Position numbers and translations under genes: made by a program
Part shown: positions 1-8,381 of the stretch, piece by piece
How the letters are laid out: each line of letters starts with the position of its first letter
How positions within the stretch are numbered: the stretch's first letter is position 1
The notes under the pieces: generated by a model
What the model saw: the letters and a program-made list of their open reading frames with translations, nothing else
Told to the model about the DNA's origin: nothing
The model's database searches: none
Assembly: GCA_040878115.1 (NCBI GenBank)
Contig: JBBDMV010000118.1
Coordinates: 7,683 to 71,682 of the forward strand
Length of the DNA stretch: 64,000 bases
Direction of reading: 5' to 3'
Origin: JBBDMU01 sp040878115
GTDB lineage: Bacteria; Bacteroidota; Rhodothermia; Balneolales; Natronogracilivirgulaceae

Positions 1-692
1 GCAATGTTATGGTGTGGCCGTTTTTTGGCAGGGGATTTGTAAGGTATCACATCAACCATGACCTTTTGATAAGCCACGCAATCTGTTTGGATAGGGCAAC
101 CTGTACACATAGGATTTCGCGGCTTGCACTGGACGGAACCCAGTTCCATAAGGGCCTGGTTGAAATCTCCGGGGCGTTTTTTATCAAGTAACTTATCTGC
201 CAATGCTTGAATTTGCTGTTTGACGGCTGGTCCACGGACATCACCCTGGATCCCGGCGTGTCGTGCCAGGACGCGTATCACATTTCCGTCAACTACGGCG
301 TGGGGTTTGTTGTAGGCAATGCTGAGAACGGCTGCTGCGGTGTAGTCTCCAATACCGGGTATTTTTTTGATCTCGTCGTAGCTGTCCGGGACTACGCCGC
401 CGTATTCGGCCGAGACTTTTTGGGCACCTTTGTAGAGGTTTCTGGCCCTGCTGTAGTAGCCAAGACCCTCCCACTGTACGAGTACATCATGAAGTTCAGC
501 TCCAGCAAGGTCTTCAACGGTGGGGAAATGTTCGATGAACCTGAGGATGTAGGGTGTGGCCTGGTCAACACGGGTCTGCTGAAGCATGATCTCGGAAATC
601 CAGATGAGATATGCATTACCTGTATCACGCCAAGGTAGGATGCGTTTGTGATTATCGTACCAGTTCAGGAGGTTTTGCGAGAAGGAGTGCAT
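1..692 (-). CDS. mutY: A/G-specific adenine glycosylase MutY, 3' end cut by window edge
   Basis: DNA repair glycosylase that removes adenine mispaired with 8-oxoguanine. About 230 codons are visible from an ATG at 692 and the frame stays open to base 1, so the C-terminal NUDIX-like 8-oxoG recognition domain lies outside the window. Seen: catalytic Glu34 in ISEIMLQQT, the helix-hairpin-helix PGIGDYTAAAV (about 112-122), catalytic Asp135 in VVDGNVIRV, and the four-cysteine [4Fe-4S] loop CKPRNPMCTGCPIQTDC (C-x6-C-x2-C-x5-C). These residues are the MutY family signature and separate it from endonuclease III. It starts 21 bp after the stop of the upstream minus-strand gene, so it is probably co-transcribed with it. 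Confidence 0.96.
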   Translation of the reverse strand, partial: MHSFSQNLLNWYDNHKRILPWRDTGNAYLIWISEIMLQQTRVDQATPYILRFIEHFPTVEDLAGAELHDVLVQWEGLGYYSRARNLYKGAQKVSAEYGGVVPDSYDEIKKIPGIGDYTAAAVLSIAYNKPHAVVDGNVIRVLARHAGIQGDVRGPAVKQQIQALADKLLDKKRPGDFNQALMELGSVQCKPRNPMCTGCPIQTDCVAYQKVMVDVIPYKSPAKKRPHHNI

Positions 693-713
693 GTTAAAAT
701 ACGGGGTGTTCGT

Positions 714-2237
714 TCATTCCCGTTCTATTTCTTTAACGGTGATCTCTATATCCTGAGAGGCCGCGGCACCGAATTGATCGGTTGCAATGAACTGGAATTC
801 GTGGTTTCCAACCTGACGCCGATTGGGTGTCCAGTTGAAGTGACCGGTGTTTTCATCCAGCGTGGCGTTCTCGGGCATATCAACACCAATGTAACGGATA
901 AGGTCTTTATCGGGACCATCCGGATCGACGGCTTTAATCGGCAGACTAAAGGATTCATCAACGGCTATGGAAATGGGCCGAACAGGAGAGAATCTCGGTG
1001 GTGAATTGAATGATCGGACATCAACAGAAAAGGAAGTACTGTCTACCTGTCCGTCTCTAGTGCCGGCAACGATGGTAAATCTGTGCGTACCGTTTTCGTT
1101 TGGTCCCGGTTGCCAATATAGCCCTTGATTATGGATTACCGCGTTTTCTATAGATGATCGGTATTGAAATTGAACATCGTTGATGTCATGGTCACTATCC
1201 AGGCCCAGGGTTAAGAGCAGAGGCTGCGGGTTGGGGATAACCATATCGTTAATTTCGGATATCTTTAAAGACGATCCGCCTTCATTGGTGGTTTCTTCCT
1301 GATCATCAGATAATGTATATAACCTGCCCAACTGGTCGTAATCGGTCATCCATAGTTGATCTTTACTAACAGTAAAGAAGTTATTAGAGTCTGAGCTACT
1401 TTTATACCGGACCGGACCTTCATCGTCCTTTTGCAGCCAAACTCGTTGCCTGTCATCGCGGATGACCAGATAATCCTGCCAAAGCTCTATTTTTTTTATG
1501 GGCGCTTCAACGGTGAACAGTTTTTGGAGACTACCATCCGGATGAATAGAAAAAACCTCACCCCGTGAATTCGAGGCCATAAGCTCGTCATCGAAGGAGT
1601 ATAGTTTATTGACACGTTCCCTCAGATTGAAATCATTTTGTAACTGAAGGCTGTCTTCTTCTGTTTCAAAATAAAACAACCTGCTGTTTTCGGTTAGGAT
1701 GAAGAGCTGATCGGTACGGCTGGCCAGACTGGTTATTCGAGACCGCGTTTCTTCAAGAGGAAAGACTATGGCTAAACTATCATCAACACTTTCCGGGGTC
1801 TCTAAAGAGATTCGGCCTAGCCCGTCATCTTGCAGGGCAACGTAAAGGTTATCGTCCATACGGGTAACATCCACCGGGTTTGATGGAAGTCGTGTGGAGG
1901 AGTAAACGACCGGCGCGGAGGTAGGATCAAGTACGGATAACCAGTTATCATTGCCATATAAGTAAGCATAGCGGATATCAGCTTTTATGGTTTTCCCGCG
2001 CCGTTGCATGTTCTCCGTTGTGTACAGGTACTTCAGGCTATCGGTCGATGTTCTGAACACGGCCAGCCCTTCTTCGCCCGAAAGTACGTACAAATGGGCT
2101 GGACTGCTTTCCACAGCGATGATATCAGGGATGTCCATCAATCCTTCATAATCTTTAAGTAGCTGGGGTTGGGCCTGTAAGTTGATTATACTGAATGGGG
2201 CCAATAGAATCAGGGATAATAGTAATTTGGGGTTCAT
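714..2237 (-). CDS. Secreted beta-propeller-like protein with C-terminal Ig-like domains
   Basis: 507 residues from the ATG at 2237. I prefer this start to one 35 codons upstream because it places a clean signal peptide (MNPKLLLSLILLAPFSIINLQAQ) at the N-terminus and begins 4 bp after the preceding stop. Residues about 30-330 are repetitive beta-strand-rich sequence reminiscent of WD/propeller blades. The last 150 residues hold two putative Ig/cadherin-like (He_PIG type) repeats, the second with PPRFSP, AVDPDG and FNWTPN motifs. Exported, probably periplasmic or surface; no catalytic motif is visible. Role unknown. It sits between an epimerase-like gene and mutY in one minus-strand run. Confidence 0.75.
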   Translation of the reverse strand: MNPKLLLSLILLAPFSIINLQAQPQLLKDYEGLMDIPDIIAVESSPAHLYVLSGEEGLAVFRTSTDSLKYLYTTENMQRRGKTIKADIRYAYLYGNDNWLSVLDPTSAPVVYSSTRLPSNPVDVTRMDDNLYVALQDDGLGRISLETPESVDDSLAIVFPLEETRSRITSLASRTDQLFILTENSRLFYFETEEDSLQLQNDFNLRERVNKLYSFDDELMASNSRGEVFSIHPDGSLQKLFTVEAPIKKIELWQDYLVIRDDRQRVWLQKDDEGPVRYKSSSDSNNFFTVSKDQLWMTDYDQLGRLYTLSDDQEETTNEGGSSLKISEINDMVIPNPQPLLLTLGLDSDHDINDVQFQYRSSIENAVIHNQGLYWQPGPNENGTHRFTIVAGTRDGQVDSTSFSVDVRSFNSPPRFSPVRPISIAVDESFSLPIKAVDPDGPDKDLIRYIGVDMPENATLDENTGHFNWTPNRRQVGNHEFQFIATDQFGAAASQDIEITVKEIERE

Positions 2238-2241
2238 ATGC

Positions 2242-3213
2242 TTATAACCAGTTGTGTTTTTTATACCATTTAATGGTTTTATTAATTCCTGCATCCAGAG
2301 AAACTCGCTGTTGGTAAGCCAGGTCTTTTTTTGCCTTTTCAACCGAGCAAGTCCATTCCAGTGTCATTTCGTTGGCTTTATCGCTGTTAATAACGGGGTA
2401 ATGTCCGAAAAATGATGATACTTGCTCAATTGCACCAGCAACCTTTTTAGCTAAAGAAGGTTTGATGTAAATGGGTAAAAGCTTTTTATCAAGGACTTTG
2501 GATGTTATTGTTTTGATTTCTTCCCAGGTGTAGGTTTGTTCACTGGAAATATAATAGGTTTTTACACCTTTATTTCGATTATTGGCTGCGAGCATCATTC
2601 CTTCCACTAAATCGGATACATATACCAGGGAAATCCGGTTGCTTTCGCCTTTTTTCCCGACAATGGGAAAAAACCCTTTTGACGCCATCTTGAAAAGAGA
2701 ATATATCTGATCTTCACGGGGCCCAAAAACTGCAGGCGGCCGAATAATTGTGATGGAAGTTTCCTCATCGGATAGTGAATAAATCAGTTCCTCCATTTTC
2801 TTCTTGGATTTCCCGTACATACTCACCGTTTCATGTTGCATATCTTCTGTAAGAGGAGTTCCAATACTGGGGCCGGCAGCAGCCAGGGATGATAGAATAA
2901 CTATTTTTTTCACACCGCTTTTTTTAGCCACACGGACCACGTTCTCTGTGGCATCTACATTTATTTTGCTAAATTCAGTGTAGTTGGGAGCTTTAACCAA
3001 ACCTGCTGTATGAAAGACAACATCGGCATCTTTCATGCCTTCTTTGAGCACCGGAAGGTTGTGCATATCCCCGTTTACTTTTGTGTAGTCTTTGCCCTCC
3101 AGCCATTTCTCCTGGTTTCTTACCAGGCAACGGACTTCTGCATCATTCGAAATTAATAGATCTACAAGATGGCTTCCGATAAAGCCGGTGCCACCTGTTA
3201 TAAAGACTTTCAT
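2242..3213 (-). CDS. NAD(P)-dependent epimerase/dehydratase-family (extended SDR) protein; candidate ceramide reductase
   Basis: 323 residues. Rossmann motif GGTGFIG at 7-13, the LSS catalytic serine strand at 108-110, and YGKSK giving the Y133-x3-K137 pair; these define extended short-chain dehydrogenases. Family members act on sugar nucleotides, flavonoids, sterols or lipids, so the sequence alone does not fix the substrate. It is divergent from two glycosyltransferases and serine palmitoyltransferase. CerR, the bacterial ceramide reductase, is a member of this broad family, which makes a sphingolipid role a reasonable inference. A 17-bp tandem duplication spans its start codon (see repeat at 3198-3231). 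The ATG at 3213 restores the full Rossmann strand MKVFITGG. Confidence 0.85.
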   Translation of the reverse strand: MKVFITGGTGFIGSHLVDLLISNDAEVRCLVRNQEKWLEGKDYTKVNGDMHNLPVLKEGMKDADVVFHTAGLVKAPNYTEFSKINVDATENVVRVAKKSGVKKIVILSSLAAAGPSIGTPLTEDMQHETVSMYGKSKKKMEELIYSLSDEETSITIIRPPAVFGPREDQIYSLFKMASKGFFPIVGKKGESNRISLVYVSDLVEGMMLAANNRNKGVKTYYISSEQTYTWEEIKTITSKVLDKKLLPIYIKPSLAKKVAGAIEQVSSFFGHYPVINSDKANEMTLEWTCSVEKAKKDLAYQQRVSLDAGINKTIKWYKKHNWL

Positions 3214-3231
3214 ATTATAAAGACTTTCATA
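3198..3231 (-). repeat. 17-bp perfect tandem duplication across the start codon of the epimerase gene
   Basis: TTATAAAGACTTTCATA occurs twice with no spacer (3198-3214 and 3215-3231). On the coding (minus) strand both copies contain the ATGAAAGTCTTTATA start region. The upstream copy begins an ORF of only six codons (MKVFII) whose stop TGA overlaps the real ATG as ATGA. Because 17 is not a multiple of three, the duplicate start is out of frame with the gene. Confidence 0.9.
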
Positions 3232-3434
3232 AATTTTGTATATTAGCCTTCGTTTTTGAGTTCAAAAATTTCATATTTTCTGTAGCTCCATTTTGGGCAC
3301 GAAAATGTGGGGTTGTTGAGCTATTACCTATTTTTTATACAATCAAGACCCTTGTCTGGTCAGGACCCGTAATATATTAGAAACTGAGATGCATAAAAAA
3401 TCCTATTACCCCTTATTTGTGAAGCAAAGAATTT

Positions 3435-4580
3435 ATGCCGGAGCTTAGAGTAGCAATATTTACGGGAAATTATAATCACATTCAGGATGGTGTTTCATTA
3501 ACGCTGAACCGGTTGGTCCGTTTTCTTATAGATAATAATGTTTCTGTGATGATATTTGGCCCTACTATTGAAAATCCACCTATAGAGCATGAAGGTAATT
3601 TTGTTGCAGTTCCCTCTATCTCGGCTTTTGGAAGGCCCGAGTATCGAATTTCCACCTGTTTCCCTGAAAGAGTGAGAAGTGAGCTTGAACAATTTTCCCC
3701 AAATTTGGTACATATTGCTACACCTGACTTTTTGGGTTACAAGGCGTTGAAATTTGCTAAGGCTAATAGGATCCCAACAGTGGCTTCTTATCACACGCAT
3801 TTTTCCAGTTATTTGAGGTACTACAAGTTAAGCTTTGCAGAGCCGCTGATATGGAAGTATTTGAGTTGGTTTTACAGCCATTGCCGGCATCTATACGTGC
3901 CCTCTGACTCTATGAAAGATGAATTGAACGGACACGGCATTAAAAAGGGTTTAGAGATATGGGCACGTGGTGTTGATACTACTTTGTTTAGTCCTGAAAA
4001 GAGAAATCTTCAATGGCGCCGTCAAATTGGGTTCGCAGACGATGATATTGTGGTGTCTTTTGTGTCACGTCTGGTTTGGGAGAAAGATTTGAAAACTTTT
4101 GCATCTACTTTAAAAAAATGTATTTCGCAGAATGATAAAATCAAGGTTTTAATTGTTGGCGACGGACCCGAAAAAGAAGCGTTCCAAAAAATGGTCCCCA
4201 CTGCGTATTTTACAGGGTACCTGAATGGTGACGCCCTGGCTACAGCCTATGCCAGCAGTGATGTTTTTTTCTTCCCGTCCGACACAGAAACTTTCGGTAA
4301 TGTAACTTTGGAGGCTATGTCTTGTGGTCTTCCTGTAATCGTAGCCGATGCGACCGGAAGCAAATCGCTCGTGGATGAGGGGGGGAATGGTTTTATCGGG
4401 CGACCTCAAGATTCTGAAGAATTTGGCAGATATATTGAGCAACTTGCCCGGGATGATCTTAAAAGGGAAGAAATGAGAAAAGCATCACGCCGAAAAGCCC
4501 TTGAGTATGATTGGAACCTCGTAATGGACAAACTTTTAAAACTATATAATCTTGCGGCCTGGAATGGACCGCAAAAATAA
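3435..4580 (+). CDS. Glycosyltransferase family 4 (MgtA/SqdX-like)
   Basis: 381 residues, a cytoplasmic or membrane-associated GT-B glycosyltransferase. N-terminal acceptor domain starts RVAIFTGNYNHIQDGVS (5-21). C-terminal nucleotide-sugar domain has VSFVSRLVWEKDL, VGDGP (241-245) and the EX7E motif E285-TFGNVTL-E293 followed by SCGLPVI. The layout resembles GT4 enzymes that glycosylate lipids (MgtA, sulfoquinovosyltransferase), but donor and acceptor cannot be read from sequence. It is followed 6 bp later by a second GT4 gene, and serine palmitoyltransferase lies downstream, so head-group glycosylation of a sphingolipid is one possibility. Confidence 0.88.
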   Translation: MPELRVAIFTGNYNHIQDGVSLTLNRLVRFLIDNNVSVMIFGPTIENPPIEHEGNFVAVPSISAFGRPEYRISTCFPERVRSELEQFSPNLVHIATPDFLGYKALKFAKANRIPTVASYHTHFSSYLRYYKLSFAEPLIWKYLSWFYSHCRHLYVPSDSMKDELNGHGIKKGLEIWARGVDTTLFSPEKRNLQWRRQIGFADDDIVVSFVSRLVWEKDLKTFASTLKKCISQNDKIKVLIVGDGPEKEAFQKMVPTAYFTGYLNGDALATAYASSDVFFFPSDTETFGNVTLEAMSCGLPVIVADATGSKSLVDEGGNGFIGRPQDSEEFGRYIEQLARDDLKREEMRKASRRKALEYDWNLVMDKLLKLYNLAAWNGPQK

Positions 4581-4586
4581 CAGTTC

Positions 4587-5735
4587 GTGAAAATTTTATA
4601 TATATCTCATTTACACCCTCCCAAAGACATGGGGCTTGAAAGTACTGGCGGTATGCAACGCGTCAGTCAGCAATTCGTATCGGAATTAAGGACCCGATCA
4701 AATATTGAGCTAAATACAATTATCCTTCAGTCATCCTGGAACTGGATTGCAATACGAACTTTTTTCTTTCTTTTTAAGACCCTATTTGCAATAAAATCAC
4801 AGGTAAAAAATGATAAGCCGGATGTAATTTTGTTTTCATCGATGGTAACGGCAGGGCTGGCCTACTTTATTCGTAAGCACATTGATGTTCCCATGGTTTG
4901 CATTAATCATGGCCAGGATGTGACCCTGCCAGTTTTTGCCTATCAGTGGTTTCTGCCGAAGGTTTTTAAAAGTCTTGACGGAGTAATTTCCGTAAGCAAA
5001 GCCACACGGGAAGAATCTGTTAAACGTGGTATGGACCCAGAGAAATGTATTGCTCTTTCAAATGGGTTTTCCAACGAAGAGTTGAGTTATGTGATCACCA
5101 AGGATGAAGGCAGAGATCTGTTCAGGAATGAGCTGAACTTCAATCTGAACGGGAAAAATGTTCTTTTAACTGTGGGGAGGCATGTAAAAAGAAAAGGTCA
5201 TGAATGGTTTATTAAAGATGTGCTTCCGTTAATTGAATCGGATTTTATATATATCATTATCGGTGATGGACCAGAATTCAAGAAAATCGAGGAAACGGTG
5301 AGAAACTCACCCAGTAGAGAAAAAATCATACTGGCGGGTAAGCAACCGGATAAAGTATTGCGTTATGCTTATGCGGCCTCTGATTTATTTATAATGCCGA
5401 ATATCAAAGTTCCAGGTGATATGGAAGGGTTTGGAGTGGTTATACTGGAAGCTAATATAGCTAAAACACCTGCAATTGCATCGGACATGGAAGGCATTAA
5501 AGATGTGGTGAAACAGGGCGAAAATGGTTATCGTATCAAAGTTGGAAGTAAGTATGAATTTGCAGCAAAAATTGATAATGTGCTTCAAAATGAGCTGATG
5601 TCGTTGTCTGAAAGCAGTAAAACATACGTAGTGAATGACTTTAGCTGGCGTAATGTTTTAGATGATTACTTAAAATTTCTTGGATCAGTAATTAAGAAAA
5701 AGAAACAAGAACCAAAAGTCAGAGACCAAACTTAG
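4587..5735 (+). CDS. Glycosyltransferase family 4
   Basis: 382 residues from a GTG start 6 bp after the preceding stop; the start is fixed by the N-terminal Rossmann strand KILYISHLHPP. GT4 hallmarks: glycine-rich STGGMQRVSQQ (24-34), LTVGRHVKRKGHEWFI at the start of the C-terminal domain, IGDGPEFKK, and the EX7E-like E-GFGVVIL-E motif before ANIAKTPAIASD. Retaining GT-B enzyme, cytosolic face of the inner membrane. It differs enough from its neighbour to act on a different acceptor. The pair look like an operon that adds two sugars to one glycolipid or glycan; inferred from position only. Confidence 0.88.
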   Translation: MKILYISHLHPPKDMGLESTGGMQRVSQQFVSELRTRSNIELNTIILQSSWNWIAIRTFFFLFKTLFAIKSQVKNDKPDVILFSSMVTAGLAYFIRKHIDVPMVCINHGQDVTLPVFAYQWFLPKVFKSLDGVISVSKATREESVKRGMDPEKCIALSNGFSNEELSYVITKDEGRDLFRNELNFNLNGKNVLLTVGRHVKRKGHEWFIKDVLPLIESDFIYIIIGDGPEFKKIEETVRNSPSREKIILAGKQPDKVLRYAYAASDLFIMPNIKVPGDMEGFGVVILEANIAKTPAIASDMEGIKDVVKQGENGYRIKVGSKYEFAAKIDNVLQNELMSLSESSKTYVVNDFSWRNVLDDYLKFLGSVIKKKKQEPKVRDQT

Positions 5736-5816
5736 ATTTTTTACATTTTTTTAGTAGTAGTATGATGCTGTATGCAATATTTTTTGGCGGGGTTTTAAAA
5801 ACACAATTGTACGTTT

Positions 5817-5844
5817 TTGATTGCATCGTATTACTCCCTATATT
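5817..5844 (+). promoter_or_regulatory. Candidate sigma70-type promoter for the spt operon
   Basis: TTGATT (5817-5822), a 16-bp spacer and TATATT (5839-5844), 38 bp before the spt ATG in an AT-rich 147-bp gap. It matches the general -35/-10 pattern only moderately, and AT-rich DNA throws up such matches by chance. Confidence 0.35.
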
Positions 5845-5882
5845 TAAAATTGATTTTTTTAGACATGTTGAAGGGTTTGTAA

Positions 5883-7124
5883 ATGGGTAGTTCCAGTACA
5901 GGTATAAAACAGACGGATATTTTTAGTAAAGCTTATGAATTCACAAAAGCTGAAGAGGTTCGGGCCCAAGGGCTATATCCTTATTTCAAACCTCTAACCG
6001 AAACCGATGGTAACGAGGTTGTTATCGGAGGTAGCAGGGTGATTATGGCCGGTTCCAATAATTATCTGGGTTTAACAAACGACCCAAGGGTAATGGAAGC
6101 GGCCAAGGATGCTATAACAAGATACGGCACGGGTTGTACCGGCTCTCGATATCTTAATGGAACTTTAGATCTTCATCTTATACTGGAAGATAAACTTGCA
6201 GAATTTATGCATAAAGAAGCCTGTGTGTTGTTTAGCACTGGATATCAGACAAATGAGGGGTCCATTCAGGCTATTGCCGGGCGAAGTGATGTCATTTTTT
6301 CCGATAAAGATAATCATGCCTGCATAGTAACCGGGACGTTATGCTCCAATGCCAGGACCGTTCGTTATAATCATAACGATATGGACCACTTGCGCAAGCT
6401 AATGGAGCGTGAAGACCCAAACACAGGGAAGATCATTATCAGCGACGGCGTCTTTTCTATGTCAGGCGCTTTGGCATGTGTTCCGGAAATGGTTGAACTT
6501 GCAGAAGAATTTGATGCAAGGGTTTATTTGGATGATGCTCATGCTATTGGCGTTATTGGTGAAGGTGGCCGCGGCTCAGCTTCAAGTTATGGCCTTAGTG
6601 ATAAAGTAGACCTTATAAGCGGTACTTTTTCAAAGTCATTCGCCTCTCTCGGTGGGTTCATTGTAGGTAAGAGACCGGTAATTGAGTATATACGCCATTT
6701 TGCTCCTGCGCATGTTTTCAGTGCATCTATGCCACCCGCTAATGTAGCCACCGTACTGAAAGCCCTTGAGATACTTCAGGAAGAAAACTGGCGTTTGAAG
6801 CGACTTGAAGAGATTTCCAGCTATATGCGTACGGGTTTTAAGAAAATGGGTTATAAAGTAGTCGATAGCCAGTCGCCTATAATTGCCGTGGTGATTGGCG
6901 AGATGATGCAATCGTTCATCTTCTGGAGAGATCTTTTCGAAGCGGGCGTTTATGTAAATGCTGTTATACCTCCCGCTGTACCAAAAGGGAAGTCGTTAAT
7001 GAGGACGAGTTATATGGCGACTCACACCAATGATCAGCTGGATGCCATTCTTGAAGCATTCCATAAAGTAGGCGTAAAGCATGGAATAATTGACAGGAAC
7101 GGCCAATCTCTTATTGAAGCGTGA
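5883..7124 (+). CDS. spt: Serine palmitoyltransferase (alpha-oxoamine synthase family)
   Basis: 413 residues. PLP-dependent condensation of serine with a fatty acyl-CoA/ACP thioester to 3-ketosphinganine, first step of sphingolipid synthesis. Seen: SNNYLGLTNDPRV near 59-71, GTGCTGSRYLNGT (glycine-rich substrate loop), DKDNHACIVTG with the His that stacks on PLP, YLDDAHAIGVIGEGGRG with the Asp that binds the PLP pyridine nitrogen, and the Schiff-base lysine K251 in GTFSKSFASLGG. The AOS family also includes BioF, KBL and HemA; length, the N-terminal FSKAYEF..AQGLYPYF segment and absence of bio genes favour Spt. Its TGA stop overlaps the GTG of the next gene (GTGA), implying translational coupling. 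Confidence 0.9.
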   Translation: MGSSSTGIKQTDIFSKAYEFTKAEEVRAQGLYPYFKPLTETDGNEVVIGGSRVIMAGSNNYLGLTNDPRVMEAAKDAITRYGTGCTGSRYLNGTLDLHLILEDKLAEFMHKEACVLFSTGYQTNEGSIQAIAGRSDVIFSDKDNHACIVTGTLCSNARTVRYNHNDMDHLRKLMEREDPNTGKIIISDGVFSMSGALACVPEMVELAEEFDARVYLDDAHAIGVIGEGGRGSASSYGLSDKVDLISGTFSKSFASLGGFIVGKRPVIEYIRHFAPAHVFSASMPPANVATVLKALEILQEENWRLKRLEEISSYMRTGFKKMGYKVVDSQSPIIAVVIGEMMQSFIFWRDLFEAGVYVNAVIPPAVPKGKSLMRTSYMATHTNDQLDAILEAFHKVGVKHGIIDRNGQSLIEA

Positions 7125-8257
7125 TTGATGTGACAAATAAACCGGACCTCATAAGCATATCTGTGGTCGAGAATGACCATCACTTCACCGATTTTTTACG
7201 TTTTCCTCATAAGCTTTATAAAAATGATGAAAATTGGATAGCTCCTCTGCATCATCAGCAAAAACATCTTGTCGACAGGAGGAAAAATCCTTTTTACAAT
7301 AATGCAGATGCAGATTTTTTCATTGCTAAACAAGGTGATGAGGTTATAGGCCGTATTGCGGCTATAGACAACAAAGCCTATAACAGATATAATAAAACCA
7401 ATGTTGGTTTCTTTGGTTTTTTTGAATGTGTAAATAACCAGTTTGCTGCCGATTTGCTTTTCAAAGTCGCCCGTGATTGGATTGAAGAAAGAGGGCTGAC
7501 AACCATACTGGGGCCTACATGCCCGGGTATGCTTGATGAGATTGGAATCCTTGTTGACGGTTTCGATAAAAAGCCATCCATCATGATGCCTTATTCTAAA
7601 CCTTGGTATGATGATCTGCTAAAAGGCGCGGGTTTTGAAAAAGCCATGGACTTGTTTGCTTATACCGTTGACAAAGATACCATAAAACTTGAACGTTTTG
7701 ACCGTGCCCAGAAAATAATTATGGAAAGAATGCCCGGCCTTAAAATTCGTCCGATGAATATGAGGAATTTTAAATCTGAAGTTAATATTATTCATGAATT
7801 ATTTAATAAGGCCTGGGCAAATAATTGGGGTTTTTATGAGATTTCAAAAAAGGAGTTTGAATCGCTTGGCAAAGAGCTGAAAATGATAATGGATATAGAT
7901 ATTGCTCATGTTGCGGAGGTTGATGGGGTACCTGTTGGTTTTTCAATAGCCTTGCCTGATCTGAACCAGGCCTTGCAACACCTTGATGGCTCTTTACTTC
8001 CCACAGGGATATTTAAATTACTTTTTTATAGAAGAAAAATTAACGCCATACGATCAGCGTTAATGGGTATAATTCCCGAGTATCAGGGACGTGGGATTGA
8101 CGCGCTGCTGCATCGGCAAGCCATTGAGAATGGTCTTAAAAAAGGCTATGTTTCTTCAGAGTTAGGTTGGCTGCTTGAAACAAATACTCATATCATCAGA
8201 GTAGCGGAAAAATTGGGCGGAAGCCGGTCGAAAACATACCGTTTGTATCAACAATGA
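7121..8257 (+). CDS. GNAT-fold acyltransferase-like protein coupled to spt; candidate ceramide synthase
   Basis: 378 residues from a GTG that overlaps the spt stop by 4 bp. N-terminal half has FLRFPHKLYKNDENWIAPL and ADFFIAKQGDEVIGRIAA, then GPTCPGMLDEIGILVDGF; the C-terminal half carries a second GNAT-like acetyl-CoA loop, MGIIPEYQGRGIDALL (about 328-343). Members of this double-GNAT family are annotated only as N-acetyltransferase-like. The bacterial ceramide synthase of Caulobacter (bCerS) is a GNAT-superfamily N-acyltransferase, and an N-acylation step is what must follow Spt. I therefore infer N-acyltransferase activity on a sphingoid base or 3-ketosphinganine. No motif proves the substrate. 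Confidence 0.7.
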   Translation: MIDVTNKPDLISISVVENDHHFTDFLRFPHKLYKNDENWIAPLHHQQKHLVDRRKNPFYNNADADFFIAKQGDEVIGRIAAIDNKAYNRYNKTNVGFFGFFECVNNQFAADLLFKVARDWIEERGLTTILGPTCPGMLDEIGILVDGFDKKPSIMMPYSKPWYDDLLKGAGFEKAMDLFAYTVDKDTIKLERFDRAQKIIMERMPGLKIRPMNMRNFKSEVNIIHELFNKAWANNWGFYEISKKEFESLGKELKMIMDIDIAHVAEVDGVPVGFSIALPDLNQALQHLDGSLLPTGIFKLLFYRRKINAIRSALMGIIPEYQGRGIDALLHRQAIENGLKKGYVSSELGWLLETNTHIIRVAEKLGGSRSKTYRLYQQ

Positions 8258-8381
8258 GTTTTGGTATCGGCCCTGTACATATTATTAAAATACTGTCCAT
8301 TTGAAAATAAGGATCAAAAATGTTATTTAATGGCATACTCTATGCAATAGTATGCACAACCAATAATCTAATGCTAAGATT

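Noticed and set aside
9..638. Plus-strand ORFs at 9-191 and 207-638 (60 and 143 codons)
   Set aside because: They lie antisense to mutY, whose catalytic residues and four-cysteine loop are intact on the minus strand.
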